Assembly: GCA_020744225.1 (NCBI GenBank)
Contig: JAGMWG010000013.1
Location: 1,302,001-1,366,000 of the forward strand
DNA: 64,000 nt
Direction of reading: 5' to 3'
DNA from: Paraphoma chrysanthemicola
Lineage: Eukaryota; Ascomycota; Dothideomycetes; Pleosporales; Phaeosphaeriaceae
The first letter of the stretch is position 1. The number at the start of each line of letters is the position of its first letter. The notes beneath the pieces are model-generated. The model was not told where the DNA came from. It worked only from the letters and a program-made list of their open reading frames with translations, and searched no databases. Position numbers and translations under genes: made by a program. Shown piece after piece: positions 33,572 through 44,676 of this stretch.

Positions 33572-33639
33572 ACGTGTTTTATAAGCGAGTCGGCTATACA
33601 AGCGAGTCGGCCACCCCACCAACTTTGCGCGCCTCTTTG
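33572..33639 (+). repeat. Left terminal inverted repeat (68 bp)
   Basis: Begins ACGTGTTTTATAAGCGAG and contains two subterminal copies of AAGCGAGTCGGC. It matches the right end in reverse complement with one C/T difference. Confidence 0.9.
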
Positions 33640-35353
33640 AGCGTACAACTTAACCACGATATATAGCAGTATATAGCTTTTAATACAAAAGATTAAGTAG
33701 TATCTACAGAGTCTTTTTTACACGTACGTGCGTTGTGCCTAGTCTCTCTGCACCTGCTGCAGTGCGCAAGAGCCTAGCGGCTAAGGCCTAATTGCTCTCT
33801 ACCTTAACGCTCTTTATAAGCAATCTGCTAATTAGCCTTACATTAAGTAATTATATTCTTACTAGCTCTCTTTATTAAAACTTTCTACTTCTATATACGC
33901 TTTTTCTTGCGCTGCTTTTGCTTTAATGCTGCCTTATTAGCCTTCTTAAGGCTAGTAATTCTTTTGTACATTAGCTTAGAGCTAATAGAATTATTACTTT
34001 AGTACTCTTCTTAAGCTAGTTAATTACCTTAATAATTAACGCAGGCAAGAAGCTCTTATATTAGTGTACGCGCTTATAAATTAGCATTAATTAAGTCTTA
34101 AGCTTACGCGTATTACTTAGCGTATAAGCCTACTAGATAGCTTCTAGTAGAGTAGTAAGTATAAGTGTATATAGCTATACGTCTAGCTTTAATAAGATAG
34201 TATCTAGCTAAAGAGGTATAAGACCTGCGCCTTAAAAGACTAAGTAGATATTAGCTATTATAAACGCGTAGTTAAAGGCTACCTTAAAGGCTAGTAGAAA
34301 CTTAAGCTTTATAATGTAGTTAATATAGTATTAAATAAGAGTCTTAACCTTATAGCTATATGCACGCTTTAATAGTAAGAAGTAGCTAATATTAAGAGGC
34401 TATAGTAGGTAAGATAAGTAAAGTAGTATATAAAGCGTATAGATATTGTTCTCTTTGCAGAGCTCTTAAAATTTAAGAGAGTAGTAACTCTTATAGCTAT
34501 TAAGAACAAGTAGGCAACGTATACTTATAATACGAGTCTTCGTGTAAGTGTTAAAGTGCTTTAGCTACTCTACTCTAAGCTTGTTGTTTATCTAGCTGTT
34601 ATTACTAACTGTAATTACCTAGTTGCGTAGGATATTCTTCTTATACTAGGTAAATAGGTAATACTAGCTAGTAAAGATAAGAAAGAGTAGAATTATCTAG
34701 CTAGCAGTGTTAATTGCAGTAATTACAGTTACCTACTTGTAATTGCTAGGCTAGATAGCCTTTAGCTAACCTCTTCTCTCTAACCTAGTTATAATAAGCT
34801 AAGTTGTAATCTTACTTATTATAAAGCTAGCCTTGTTAAAGTTGTAGACGTTCTTATCGCAGATGCTGTACCTAGCCTTTGTCTACTCTATAAGCTTAAA
34901 CTATTAGCTAATTAAGACAGGATTCTTACACAGAGCTCTCTGCCTATTATACGCTTGAGTAAAACGCGTTGTAAGTTAGTCTGTACGCTTAACAAAGTTG
35001 CGCGGCCAGTGGACGCTAACGTGACTTGCGCTGCGCCGCGCAAGCAGCTTATTAGCTATTGCACGTATAGCTTCGTACGTAGGCGCGAATTTACGTGTAT
35101 CTAAGTTAAGTATATGTCTGATAATCACCTCTTCCTCTAGCTGGGTGAGCTTCTTTGAGTTGGGTTGGCAATCGCGTCGTGCAGGCTTCCTAGCGCGTCA
35201 GTTATTGAGCGTAGACTTTGGAACGTTGTACGTTAAAGCAGCGTGTCTAGAGCTTTGTAGCTAGGAGGAATTAAGAGCAGAAGAGGTAAGAACAATATCA
35301 GCTTTATTATAAGATAATAAAGAACGTTGTGGTGGAGCCATTGAGATGCGCAG

Positions 35354-35421
35354 CAAAGAGGCGCGCAAAGTTGGTGGGGTGGCCGACTCGCTTGTATGGC
35401 CGACTCGCTTATAAAACACGT
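35354..35421 (-). repeat. Right terminal inverted repeat (68 bp)
   Basis: Reverse complement of the left repeat; ends CTCGCTTATAAAACACGT followed by the TA duplication. The single mismatch to the left repeat is a transition. Confidence 0.9.
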
Positions 35422-35423
35422 TA

Positions 35424-35779
35424 TGGGTATGCGCGTTAACAATTCCTCTTCGCTCCGCCTCTCCCAGGTGCACAACACACGCGAATTCAGCCGTACATAT
35501 TCAGCCTTGAGTCGTCAGCCCTGAACTTCCAGGCGCGCGCGCGCTCAGCCATGAAGTAGTTCAGCAAGCCGTGGAGTGCGGCCTCGCCACATCGCCCCTG
35601 TGGTGGAAGGCGACGTATTCGTTGCCATGCATGCCTGTCTGCATTTTTCGATAAGATTCTGACAGCAGGCCATGTAGTACTAGTAGCATGTTCATAATCC
35701 GCCGGTTTCCCTGTTCTCGCCATCATTCGTGTTTGAATAGCTTATGCTACCATCGAACCCTGAAAGTGCTCTTGCCACC
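35424..35779. other. Flank between transposon and acyl-CoA oxidase
   Basis: No gene is seen. The 356 bp include a GC-rich patch (GCGCGCGCGC near 35535) and should contain the promoter of the acyl-CoA oxidase gene. Confidence 0.45.
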
Positions 35780-37747
35780 ATGGAGCCGATTACACCAACG
35801 TTTGTGCGCGACACACAAGCATTAAATAGACGGTCGAGCTCCGCTAGGAACTCCTATATACAGGATACACACAAGGTAGCGTATGATAACGATGCCTTTA
35901 CCTCGACTTATCGCGCCGCTCATGAAATGCTCCTGAACGCTGGTAAGCCTCAAACATTCCACGCGACTTAGGAACCTTGGCTGATCGACTATAGGGTTGA
36001 CAACCAAGGACATATTGGCGCTGGACAGTAAATTTTGGAACGCTCACTTGGACGGTATGTACTCCAAAACACAATTCTGGTGTAACTGTTTTAACACATA
36101 AATCAGGGTCGTGTGCGTTCGACACAGCCGCGACAACCATCTTTAGTGTTCACATCAACCTATGTATGGGAACACTTGCCCCTTATACTCGGAAGCAAAC
36201 AAACATACAGACTCTCCTCGCACAACTCGAGAGATTCGAAGTGTGCGGCGATTTCATGTTGACAGAGATTGGACATGGCCTAGATGCGCGCAATATCGAG
36301 ACCACTGCAACGCTATCACATGATGGCAAGTACTTCGATCTTCATACTCCAAATCTTGCTGCGGCAAAGTCAATGCCACCTACGACTCCATTGGGAGGCG
36401 TTCCAAAAGTCGCCGTTGTCTTCGCTCAGCTTGTTGTTGCTGGCGAGACTCGAGGCGTCAGGACATTCATTGTACGTCTGACAGATGGCACAAACATGTG
36501 CCGCGGAATTTCAACAATGTTGCTACCGCAACGGCCTGGAAACCGGGCACTTGACCATTCCATTACCACATTCAACCATGTCCGACTCGATAGGGCCGAT
36601 CTACTCGGTGAGCTTGACGGTGCTGGAGACAAACGACAGTCTTTCCTGAGCCAAATCCATCGAGTCAGCGTGGGAGGTCTTGCCTTGAGTCTGGTAAACA
36701 TTCCAGCAACTAAAGCTGGGGCCTATTTATGTTACACCTTCAGCAAAGGCCGCACAGTCATCAATCCAAAGACTGCCAACCCCACATCTATCCTCGCATT
36801 TCCTACACAATATGGCCCAATTATCAGCGCAGTAGCACACGCTATAGTCATGGAATCAGCAGCCCGTTTCTTTATTGGTATATACCAGAAAAAGGGTGTG
36901 CCGGAGATGTTGCGGCAAGCGCTTGTCTGCATCTTCAAAGCGACTATCACATACAGCACACAGCGCCACTTGAGCGACTTGACCGATCGTTGCGGCTGGA
37001 GGGGCCTTTTCGCGCACAACAAGATTGCCGAGATGCAGCTTGGTCTAAAGGGAAATTCCATCGCAGAGGGCGATGTTATGGTGTTGTGTATTCGTAAGTA
37101 ATACCCCAATTGCTGATCAAATTTCGAGCACATTGCCAACCCCCAACGCTACATCAAATGTGCAACACCGTGTTCTTCAACATTGCGACTACAGCCCTAG
37201 ACTTACATCCACAGGTCTTGCGTCCGAACTCCTCCAAGGAAAATATACCCTCCCTCCGTCCAGTACCCGCACATCTCCCCTTGCTCGCCATGAGCAAGGC
37301 CTAATGGCAACTCTTGGCACTCACCTCAATCCCAACAGCTCCGCCGACGCGCCCTCTCACCGCTCCTCTCTCTTCGCGCAAAACGTGACGCCCCGCGCCG
37401 TCGATCTCGTACAAGCAATTGGTCATCGATTTGCTTACGACAGCGCACAGGACGACTCGTCGATCGGCCGGGAATTTGTGGACGTCTGGGAAGCAGATTG
37501 CATGCTGCAGGATGCAGGATGGTATATTGAGCATGCTGGTTTCACAAATGCAGAGTTGCATAGCAGACGTGTAGCAGCAATTGAGCGTACTTTGCCGTAT
37601 TTGGAGGGTGTCATTCGGGACTGGGGTATGGAGAAGTGGTTCGGCGATATTCCTCTTACTAGTAGGGCTGCCGAGGAGGAGTTCTTGCGCAGGCTACCAA
37701 TGTTCGAGAGACGGGATATGAGGATTGAAATAGGGAGTATGCTCTAA
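35780..37747 (+). CDS. Acyl-CoA oxidase-like flavoprotein
   Basis: Four exons: 35780-35942, 35995-36054, 36107-37093 and 37215-37747. The introns keep phase and join LLNAGLTTKDILALDSKFW, AHLDGSCAFDTAATTIF and CIRLASELLQGKY. The product has 580 residues. Family features are LTEIGHGLDARNIETTATL, FDLHTPNLAAAKSMPP, FAQLVVAGETRGVRTFIVRL and GGLALSLVNIPATKAGAYL. Acyl-CoA oxidases carry out the first, H2O2-forming step of peroxisomal beta-oxidation. The protein is about 100 residues shorter than typical Pox1-type enzymes and ends GSML without a canonical SKL-type signal. The family is secure; substrate range and location are not. Confidence 0.87.
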
Positions 37748-38347
37748 TAATGACTAATGGACTACTGGAAGGATAGAGAGAAGTCTCTAGTAGGGCTAAA
37801 TATGATCCGGCCATGTCCGTTTGCCATCCGGTCGTACACTTCTGTAGAGTGCTGCGCGAATAAGAAAAACACGAAGCTGAATATATCTTGAGTTTCATAG
37901 TCTGATAAGTAACCTTCACATGAGTCTAAAGTGTCTCACATCGTTCGACGTTCCCCGAAAGCGCTGAACGCGTTGTGGTTCTATGAACGGGTTGTTCACG
38001 CTCACGAGGAGGTCACGTTGGGGCGATGTGCCATTGTCTCGAAGCGCAAAATCCTTGAGGGGAGGGGGAAAACGAGCAGGAGCGACCTTCTTGCGGCGGA
38101 AACGCTCGTGATCATTTGGCGAGGTATGCGCCAGAATATCGCGTGGGGCAGACGCGCTTGGTTGTCGCTCATGCTATGTGAATTCCTTGCACATAATGCG
38201 TAGTGATTGATACTAAAACGACTGACGGGGAGTAAACGCTCACAACGCCAAGACGGGAAAGCGTAGAGACTTAATGTAAGAGATGAATGGATGACGCAGG
38301 TTCCCACATGGCTGGACGTCATAGGTAAGTAGCGACAGCAACTCCTC
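37748..38347. other. Gene-free spacer between convergent genes
   Basis: No supported gene in 600 bp; the frames at 37931-38203 (plus) and 38002-38364 (minus) overlap on opposite strands and show no domain. It separates two 3' ends. Confidence 0.5.
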
Positions 38348-39106
38348 CTATCCAGAAATCTCACTGTCTGTCATGTTATGAATCCTGACGCCCAGGTCAT
38401 CCAGACAAAACGCGAAGTCCTGTTTGCTGTCCTCCACTACAGCGATCTCGACCGCAGTGAGATTCTTTAATTCCCATCCATACTCTTCAAAATCAGTGTG
38501 GACAACAGTATGATGACCAATGCCGTCGAACTTCACACTGAAACTTATGGTCTCCGTCTTGCCGTTCCGAATCTGCCAAAGCTTGTATGCAATGAGCACA
38601 TAGTCCGAGGACCTTTTCTGACGTGGCTTCATGGAGATGGACACGAGATCAAACATGGGCGATGAGTAATCGTCGCAAGACTGCGCTGCTTCGATTTTGA
38701 TCCGAGGGAGTTGGCCGTCGGGGTATGACGAGCTGAACAAGGTATTTGGGTGCGACGTTGCACAGTCCCTGTCCTCATCATCGAGAATGCTGCTATCAGA
38801 GACGTTGACAACTGTCAGTCCTTCGAAAAGAAGACCATTGTATTGTCCGATGGTCGCTTGTCCGTCAGTCGTCGAAATGTCGTCAAACTAGCCTGTTAGC
38901 GTATTTCTATTGTCGTTGGTCACTCTGCATACGTTTAGCACAATATGTTGGTCGTCGTTTATTAGGAGAGGAGTCATCCAGTTGAGGTGTTCGGCTGCGA
39001 CACGGTTTGCTTTGAGTGGCAAATTTGAGTTTGGACCACTTTTGCTACCGCGGGCAAGCCCAAAGCAAGTCGAGAGAAAGAGTACGGCAACTGGTACTTC
39101 GTACAT
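38348..39106 (-). CDS. Secreted protein of unknown function
   Basis: Exons are 39106-38933 and 38887-38348; the 45-bp intron (GTATGC...CTAG) is phase 0 and joins DDQHIVLN to FDDISTTDGQATIGQYNG. The product has 237 residues. It begins MYEVPVAVLFLSTCFGLARG, a signal peptide. The FDD...GxIGxYxGLxFxG start is shared by a group of uncharacterised fungal secreted proteins. The rest looks beta-rich (FDLVSISMKPR, DYVLIAYKLWQIRNGKTETI, SFSVKFDGIGHHTVV) with possible N-glycosylation sites (NVS, NLT, NMT). The domain resembles carbohydrate-binding beta-sandwiches in general texture only. No function is claimed. Confidence 0.75.
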
Positions 39107-41008
39107 AGCGATATGCCTGTTAGAGGAGATACGCACTGGTGATTTTGGATGGCGTTGTGGTTTGCCCAGGGTTGCGACGATTCTGGTTAAAAGAGACAAT
39201 GGCAACCTGCGCATCATTTAATCCGTATGTAATGCGGCACAGCGCCGTCCGCTGGCCCAGACAACGAACATAATGTCTCAGGCCGGGCCAGTCAGAGGTC
39301 GAGAGTCTCAGATACCAAGCTTGCCACCAGCTCTTTCTTGGTGATTTCGACGTTTTGCTTTGTGTGGTGGAGAGCGACGCGCGACGACTGAACCACCCAA
39401 GTGATTGCACAGCCAGAAATTTGGGTAGGGGAGGCAACACTCTACGCGCCCGCCACGTTCCGTCAGAGAGCCGTGAGAGCCTCCACCCCATAGGCGGGGG
39501 GGCGGGGTCCCAAGGAAACTCCCCGCGCCATTAAAATTCTCCTTGTGCCTGATTGCGACGTCACCGCGATTACATTGCTGTGCCATACTGTGCTTTTTGA
39601 GCTCGTTCCGCAGCCATGTGCTCTGCTGCAAAGGCACGTTCGCAGCGTTCCAAACAACACAACACCGGAACGTCGAAATTCAATGTCAAGAACCCTACGC
39701 CACTAAAAAGCCTGCCTATAACCAATTGAGACATCATCGCAAGTTGATCGCTATCCACTTTCACTGTCTATGGAACGTACGACAATCGCGTTTCGATCGG
39801 ATCTGCTGCGCCCGAGTACCTGGCCTTCAGGGCCACCTAACAGCACCAGCGCATCGAAATTCAAAGCCACGGCTGCTGCGCCATCAAAATCTGCCATAGC
39901 TCTGTTTGCGATATCATCGCGAGTACATTGGTATCATATGCCGATCTTTCACTTCAAACAACCCTTAGTCGATGCATTTTGCGCAGTTCCTGCGGCCCAA
40001 TCTGCCGACAAGCAATCCTTCACTCCATGAGTTTCACTCATAGCAAGGCAGTCCCATGGTGGCCGTGGTGTCGCAATTCAGTAGACTCTTAGTATATACA
40101 TCAAAGGAAGTGATTCGCACCGTGGTTTCAATGTTGTCAACCCTCGACTTCCTCAATTCGATGCGTTCTGGCCGTCGCACTGCTTGCAGTTCGTGCTCCG
40201 CGCTCCACTACATCCAACGGCTTGCGACCTTAACTGCAACCTCCCTAAACCACACCCCGTCCGCGCAACATCGTTATGAAAGTGCTGTCCGGTTCAAGGC
40301 CATGCAGTCGACTCCATCATGCGTTGTCCACATAGACGTGTTCAATGGGGCGAAAGTGGCCCGTCCACATCGCGTCCTGCGCAGTAGACCTTGATTGTTT
40401 GCATAACTTGCCCAACCAGCAACCGGAGAGAGCTGATGAGGACTGTCTCAATAATGAAGCAGGTGAACAAGAACAAATGAGCTTCGTGAGCGAAACTCGC
40501 TAGCCTTGTAAATGACTGCCAGCTCCGCATACAATGCAGCATATAGGCCTTCGAAATGATGGCGCACATCTGCGGCTCCGAACGCTACGAGTGAGAGTGT
40601 GGTACAAATGGTATCAAGTGGACGATTCACTGAGTTCCCGATCAAGTACACGCCGTCGACACTCCACAGCGTAACGCTTCATTTCCTTGCATGTGGACGT
40701 CTGTGCACATCCGCATGGGTTTCGAGGATCTCACCCTGCATCGCATCATCCGAAAAATAATGACTTCCACTTCCTTTCTCTTTTAACTCTAGCACCTGCA
40801 TCTACATCATGGTTATAGTAAAGCGTTGTGCTTTCAGAGATGGAATATGCGATATAGTATGTAATCAGCCCTACGTCAATTCTTGGGATTCATACGCCCA
40901 CGAAACCGCAAGGGCCCAATTAAGTGAATGTGTGGTGGAAGAAACGTTCTTCCAGCCGGAAGTTAAGTCCGTGCATACTAGGGTCATCGCGAAACGTCGC
41001 TTCAATCC
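39107..41008. other. Gene-free stretch, 1.9 kb
   Basis: No supported gene. Overlapping frames of 60-120 codons on both strands (39120-39660, 39543-40394) lack domains and conserved splice structure. The right end should contain the HET gene promoter. Confidence 0.5.
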
Positions 41009-43072
41009 ATGACACTAACAACACCGTCTGGTCAAGGTCACCTAGCCATGGAACTTCGACACTTCAAATATCAATCCTTGTCTGGATCAAGCACTATTCG
41101 CCTGGTCACAATTCTGCCTGGCGAGCGGATCGCACAATTAATACTTGAGCTCGAGCATGTCGACTTGGATTCAGCCTCGAGATATGAGTGTTTATCTTAT
41201 GCTTGGGGCCAAAATGACCATGACCGGCCCATCACAGTCAACAACTCATCATTTCTAGTCAGTTCCACTCTACATATGGCGCTCGAGCACCTTCGTCACG
41301 AACAGCGAAAGCGAAAGATATGGATTGATGCTATCAGCATCAATCAGGCGGACATTGATGAGCGAAGTGCCCAGGTCGCTATCATGAGAGAGATTTATCA
41401 GAATGCGACGCGAGTGAACATATGGCTTGGACCAGCAACGGAGTCGAGCGAGCAGGCCATGACATTCTTGAGAATGATGGCCACCGATGGAAGAAGAGTC
41501 AGCGCAAGTTCGGAAACTATATCAGCAGACGAAGAGTGGCTTTCCCGGCCAATTTCTCAAGGATCGTCTTCCAATGCGCATACAACTCTAAGCGATAAAG
41601 CACTTTCCAAAGATCAGGAAAACGGCCCAACTGTCTCGGCGAGGCTGATGCGCTCTTCCATGACAGTTGTTGGATTCCTCATAATGCAAACCTTTTTTCG
41701 CGAATACTCCAAAGCCCATGCCATTAAGGAAGCCACGAAAAACGACTTCACTGTGACGGGCTTCCCCATCCACGATTCTGACCACCCTCACGGGAAGTAT
41801 TTCACAAACGAATGGGAGCCACATTGGCATGCATTGGATGAATTACTTGCACGTCCTTGGTGGGGCCGGACGTGGATCGTGCAAGAGGTCTGGTGCGCCT
41901 CCGAAGCGGTCCTCTGGTGCGGAGCCGCTACATTACGATGGAAGACATTTCAGAAGGCCATGCACTACTCCGAGGCATGGGATGACATGGGAGATGCGCT
42001 TAAAGGGACAAGGCGAGCGCAACACTGGGAAGCGCTGCGGAGGCGGTACACCCTGGCAATTAATCTTGCCAACGAAAGAGTGAATGGCAGGACCCTATCA
42101 ACGCTGCTCGTCAATAGCTGGGATCGTGCGTCCACGGATCCAAGAGATAAGGTCTTTGCCATGCTGTCTCTGGTCGGCAAGAATGAAGATGTCTCAATGG
42201 TACCCAATTATAAGAAATCAATGGGGCAGGTGTACCGAGAAGTCGCGCGGGACATCATGGTCAAGCAGGGCCAAATGGATGTTTTACTTGCTGCTAGTGG
42301 TATTGCTGGCAGTGGCGACCTACCATCCTGGGTACCTGACTGGCGATGCGAGGCCGTTGCAAAGAAGCCAGCTTTACTGGTCAATCGCCACCTCATGATG
42401 AAGCTGTATTTTACAGATTCCATGAGCCAGGTGGTGTTGAACGGACATGGATACCGAGCGGCTGGCAACTCCAAGGCTTTCGCTTCGTTCAGTGACGATC
42501 TGGACGTGCTTACGGTATTCAGCCAGCAAATTGGTCGAGTTGGAGAGGTTTGCAAAGCAGACATCGCTACACTGCGAGATGAGGAGTTCACAGATCGAAC
42601 CTTCGACTTTATTCTACAATCGAAATTCGTGTCTGTTAAGACGCAACGAAGAGAGGCTTATCTAAGGGCACAAATCGATGAACAGAAGGATGCATCCATT
42701 CTACTCGCGACGCTGACCGGAGGGGGCAAAACCAAGGAGGATCGCTGGGCACCGACTATGAGAAATATCATGCGGCGCCGCCGCTTATTCGTATCACAAA
42801 ATGGAGACATTGGGATCGGTCCAAGCGATGCTCAGGCAGGCGATATAGTCTTTATTATCTCGGGATGCAATTTTCCATTTGTCCTTCGACCTAGCGGCGA
42901 TAGTTTTGCTGTGGTTGGTGAAGCCTATAGTAAGTGTCTGAAAAAAAGTATGATGAATACGACTAGGCTAATATACTCTGTTGAAGTTCACGGACAGATG
43001 AATGGTGAGAGCTTAGCTGGTCCGTGGTCCAGACTTTGGGATGTGGCCTGGAAGGAAATATTATTGCACTAG
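41009..43072 (+). CDS. Heterokaryon-incompatibility (HET) domain protein
   Basis: Single exon, up to 687 residues. The ATG at 41048 (MELRHFKYQSL) is an equally good start 13 codons in. The HET domain fills the first 250 residues: RYECLSYAWGQ near 62, IWIDAISINQADIDERSAQV near 105, NATRVNIWLGPA, and PWWGRTWIVQEVWCA. The C-terminal part holds STDPRDKVFAMLSLV and LPSWVPDWR, the normal companions of HET proteins. Members trigger cell death when incompatible hyphae fuse; many act in NLR-like networks. No second domain (NACHT, WD or ankyrin) is fused here, so it is a stand-alone HET protein with no clear partner nearby. Confidence 0.93.
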   Translation: MTLTTPSGQGHLAMELRHFKYQSLSGSSTIRLVTILPGERIAQLILELEHVDLDSASRYECLSYAWGQNDHDRPITVNNSSFLVSSTLHMALEHLRHEQRKRKIWIDAISINQADIDERSAQVAIMREIYQNATRVNIWLGPATESSEQAMTFLRMMATDGRRVSASSETISADEEWLSRPISQGSSSNAHTTLSDKALSKDQENGPTVSARLMRSSMTVVGFLIMQTFFREYSKAHAIKEATKNDFTVTGFPIHDSDHPHGKYFTNEWEPHWHALDELLARPWWGRTWIVQEVWCASEAVLWCGAATLRWKTFQKAMHYSEAWDDMGDALKGTRRAQHWEALRRRYTLAINLANERVNGRTLSTLLVNSWDRASTDPRDKVFAMLSLVGKNEDVSMVPNYKKSMGQVYREVARDIMVKQGQMDVLLAASGIAGSGDLPSWVPDWRCEAVAKKPALLVNRHLMMKLYFTDSMSQVVLNGHGYRAAGNSKAFASFSDDLDVLTVFSQQIGRVGEVCKADIATLRDEEFTDRTFDFILQSKFVSVKTQRREAYLRAQIDEQKDASILLATLTGGGKTKEDRWAPTMRNIMRRRRLFVSQNGDIGIGPSDAQAGDIVFIISGCNFPFVLRPSGDSFAVVGEAYSKCLKKSMMNTTRLIYSVEVHGQMNGESLAGPWSRLWDVAWKEILLH

Positions 43073-44676
43073 CACGAGGCCTTCGCCGCAGCGCAGTAAT
43101 TAGACTGGAAACCAGTGACACTTGCCACTAGGGTCCGTACAATGTCAAAAATTTCTTCAATACTACTCAGATACATCGAATCTACGTCGCAAAACTAGGT
43201 TTGATCAAGGAATATCTGCAAGTAGCGTGGTGTAAACAGAGACGCTTTTAGTCGTTATGATGCTTGCGCGACCTATCCTCTCGCATCGACGCCACGCAGT
43301 CACTGGCAAGCTATCATAACCATTTGGTGACTCCATATAGAGCATAATCCAAGAGTGCGTCTATCTTTAACACCTCAGCTTAGCTTTGCGGACATATTGG
43401 CGCCTTTGATTGGAAGGGGTGATGCAGTATTGCAGCTTGACAGCTTCGATAGGACACTCCTGAATGCCCGTGCGTGGGCTTACGTCTGCAGTACTACCTT
43501 TATAACGCATTGGGAGCCTCTAGACTTTGACGGTAAGACTGTCTTTGCTACTCCAGCAGTAGTCGCATCTATTTGTGCTACTCGTAAAGATAGTTACAGA
43601 AGGGGTAGATCTGTTGTCCTACCGGTGCAGTACATAAATATCCTGAGGTTGAAATGACAAACGCAAAATGTCGGAGGTACCAAAATGCACGGGAAGTATC
43701 ATTCCCTCATCAACGCGGTTCCTGAATCATCGTGTATCTTACTTGGCATTCAATGTACCTGGCGTTGTGGACATGCAATACGTGGAGTGAGGCGCCCACC
43801 ACCGTGAAACTCTGGCGCAGCACCTCGCCAAACTTTGCGCAGTGCGCCGCCAGAAGTGGGCGGTACCCCGCGGCAACACCATTCACATCGAAAGCCTCAA
43901 TCTTTGATGGGCAACGGGATTAACACCCCCACCTGGCTGTTATTTCTCTGAGAGACAACTCACCGAGCAGGCGTTAATCCTCTGTTGTTACCCAACCAAA
44001 GGGATCAATATGAAGCCAAACTTTTATCGCGCTGCAACTTCGCAGTCTGATGCAGAAAGTTCCGGTGCGTCGATCGCACCTAATTTGATGACGATCCGAC
44101 CCTGGTCGCGTAGGGCAAGCAGGCAAACATGTCGTAGATGCGGTTTCTGTCAGACGAGACTGTGCGCGCGTTACAGCACCCAGAGACTTCAGGCAGGTTC
44201 GGGTCTGGAGAGTCCGTCAGCAGCACCAGAGAGCAGTCCGCTAGGTACGACGTGCGCAGTACAGAAAGAAACAACTTGAATCATCATCAATGCAAATCTC
44301 CGCAATTATCCCCCCTTCCAACTATCGCAAGGGCCGAGCAGAGCATGGGGATCGGGTTAAGTGGAGCGGCTGCACATATGTCCGCGAGTTAAGGATACAA
44401 CCGCAGCTCGGGCCTCTTGCCTTTTAGGATGATCCTAGCTAGGATGGTATTGCTTATAGAAATTATGGAGGCAATATAGATAGATATAGTTTCTAGGAAA
44501 CGGAGAATTACTTGCGAGGGCCGCTGCACTGTGTGACTTAGGTCCGGAGTGCAATGAAGCCTTTATTTGTTGAAACGGAAGTATAGGGAAGTTGCCGCAT
44601 CGTACTTGTTTTCGCGAGTATAAGGTGCCAAATTCTCCATTACCAAAACCTTCATCATTGAGGCGGCTACAACAAC
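43073..44676. other. Gene-free stretch, 1.6 kb
   Basis: No supported gene. The frames at 43355-43657, 44010-44279 and 44435-44838 have no domain, and most start without ATG or overlap each other. The right end is the GH43 promoter. Confidence 0.5.

Larger units (their letters stand above)
33572..35421. mobile_element. RIP-degraded DNA transposon, pogo/Fot1-like, 1,850 bp
   Basis: The element is bounded by 68-bp terminal inverted repeats with one mismatch and is flanked on both sides by TA (33570-33571 and 35422-35423), the target duplication of the Tc1/mariner-pogo superfamily. The size fits Fot1-like elements (about 1.9 kb). The interior is very AT-rich and crowded with TA, and no frame above about 60 codons survives on either strand, so any transposase gene is destroyed. 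C-to-T loss at CpA on both strands is the expected outcome of RIP. The sharper GC content of the two ends marks them as less mutated. It is flanked by the metabolic cluster and an acyl-CoA oxidase gene. Confidence 0.85.
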
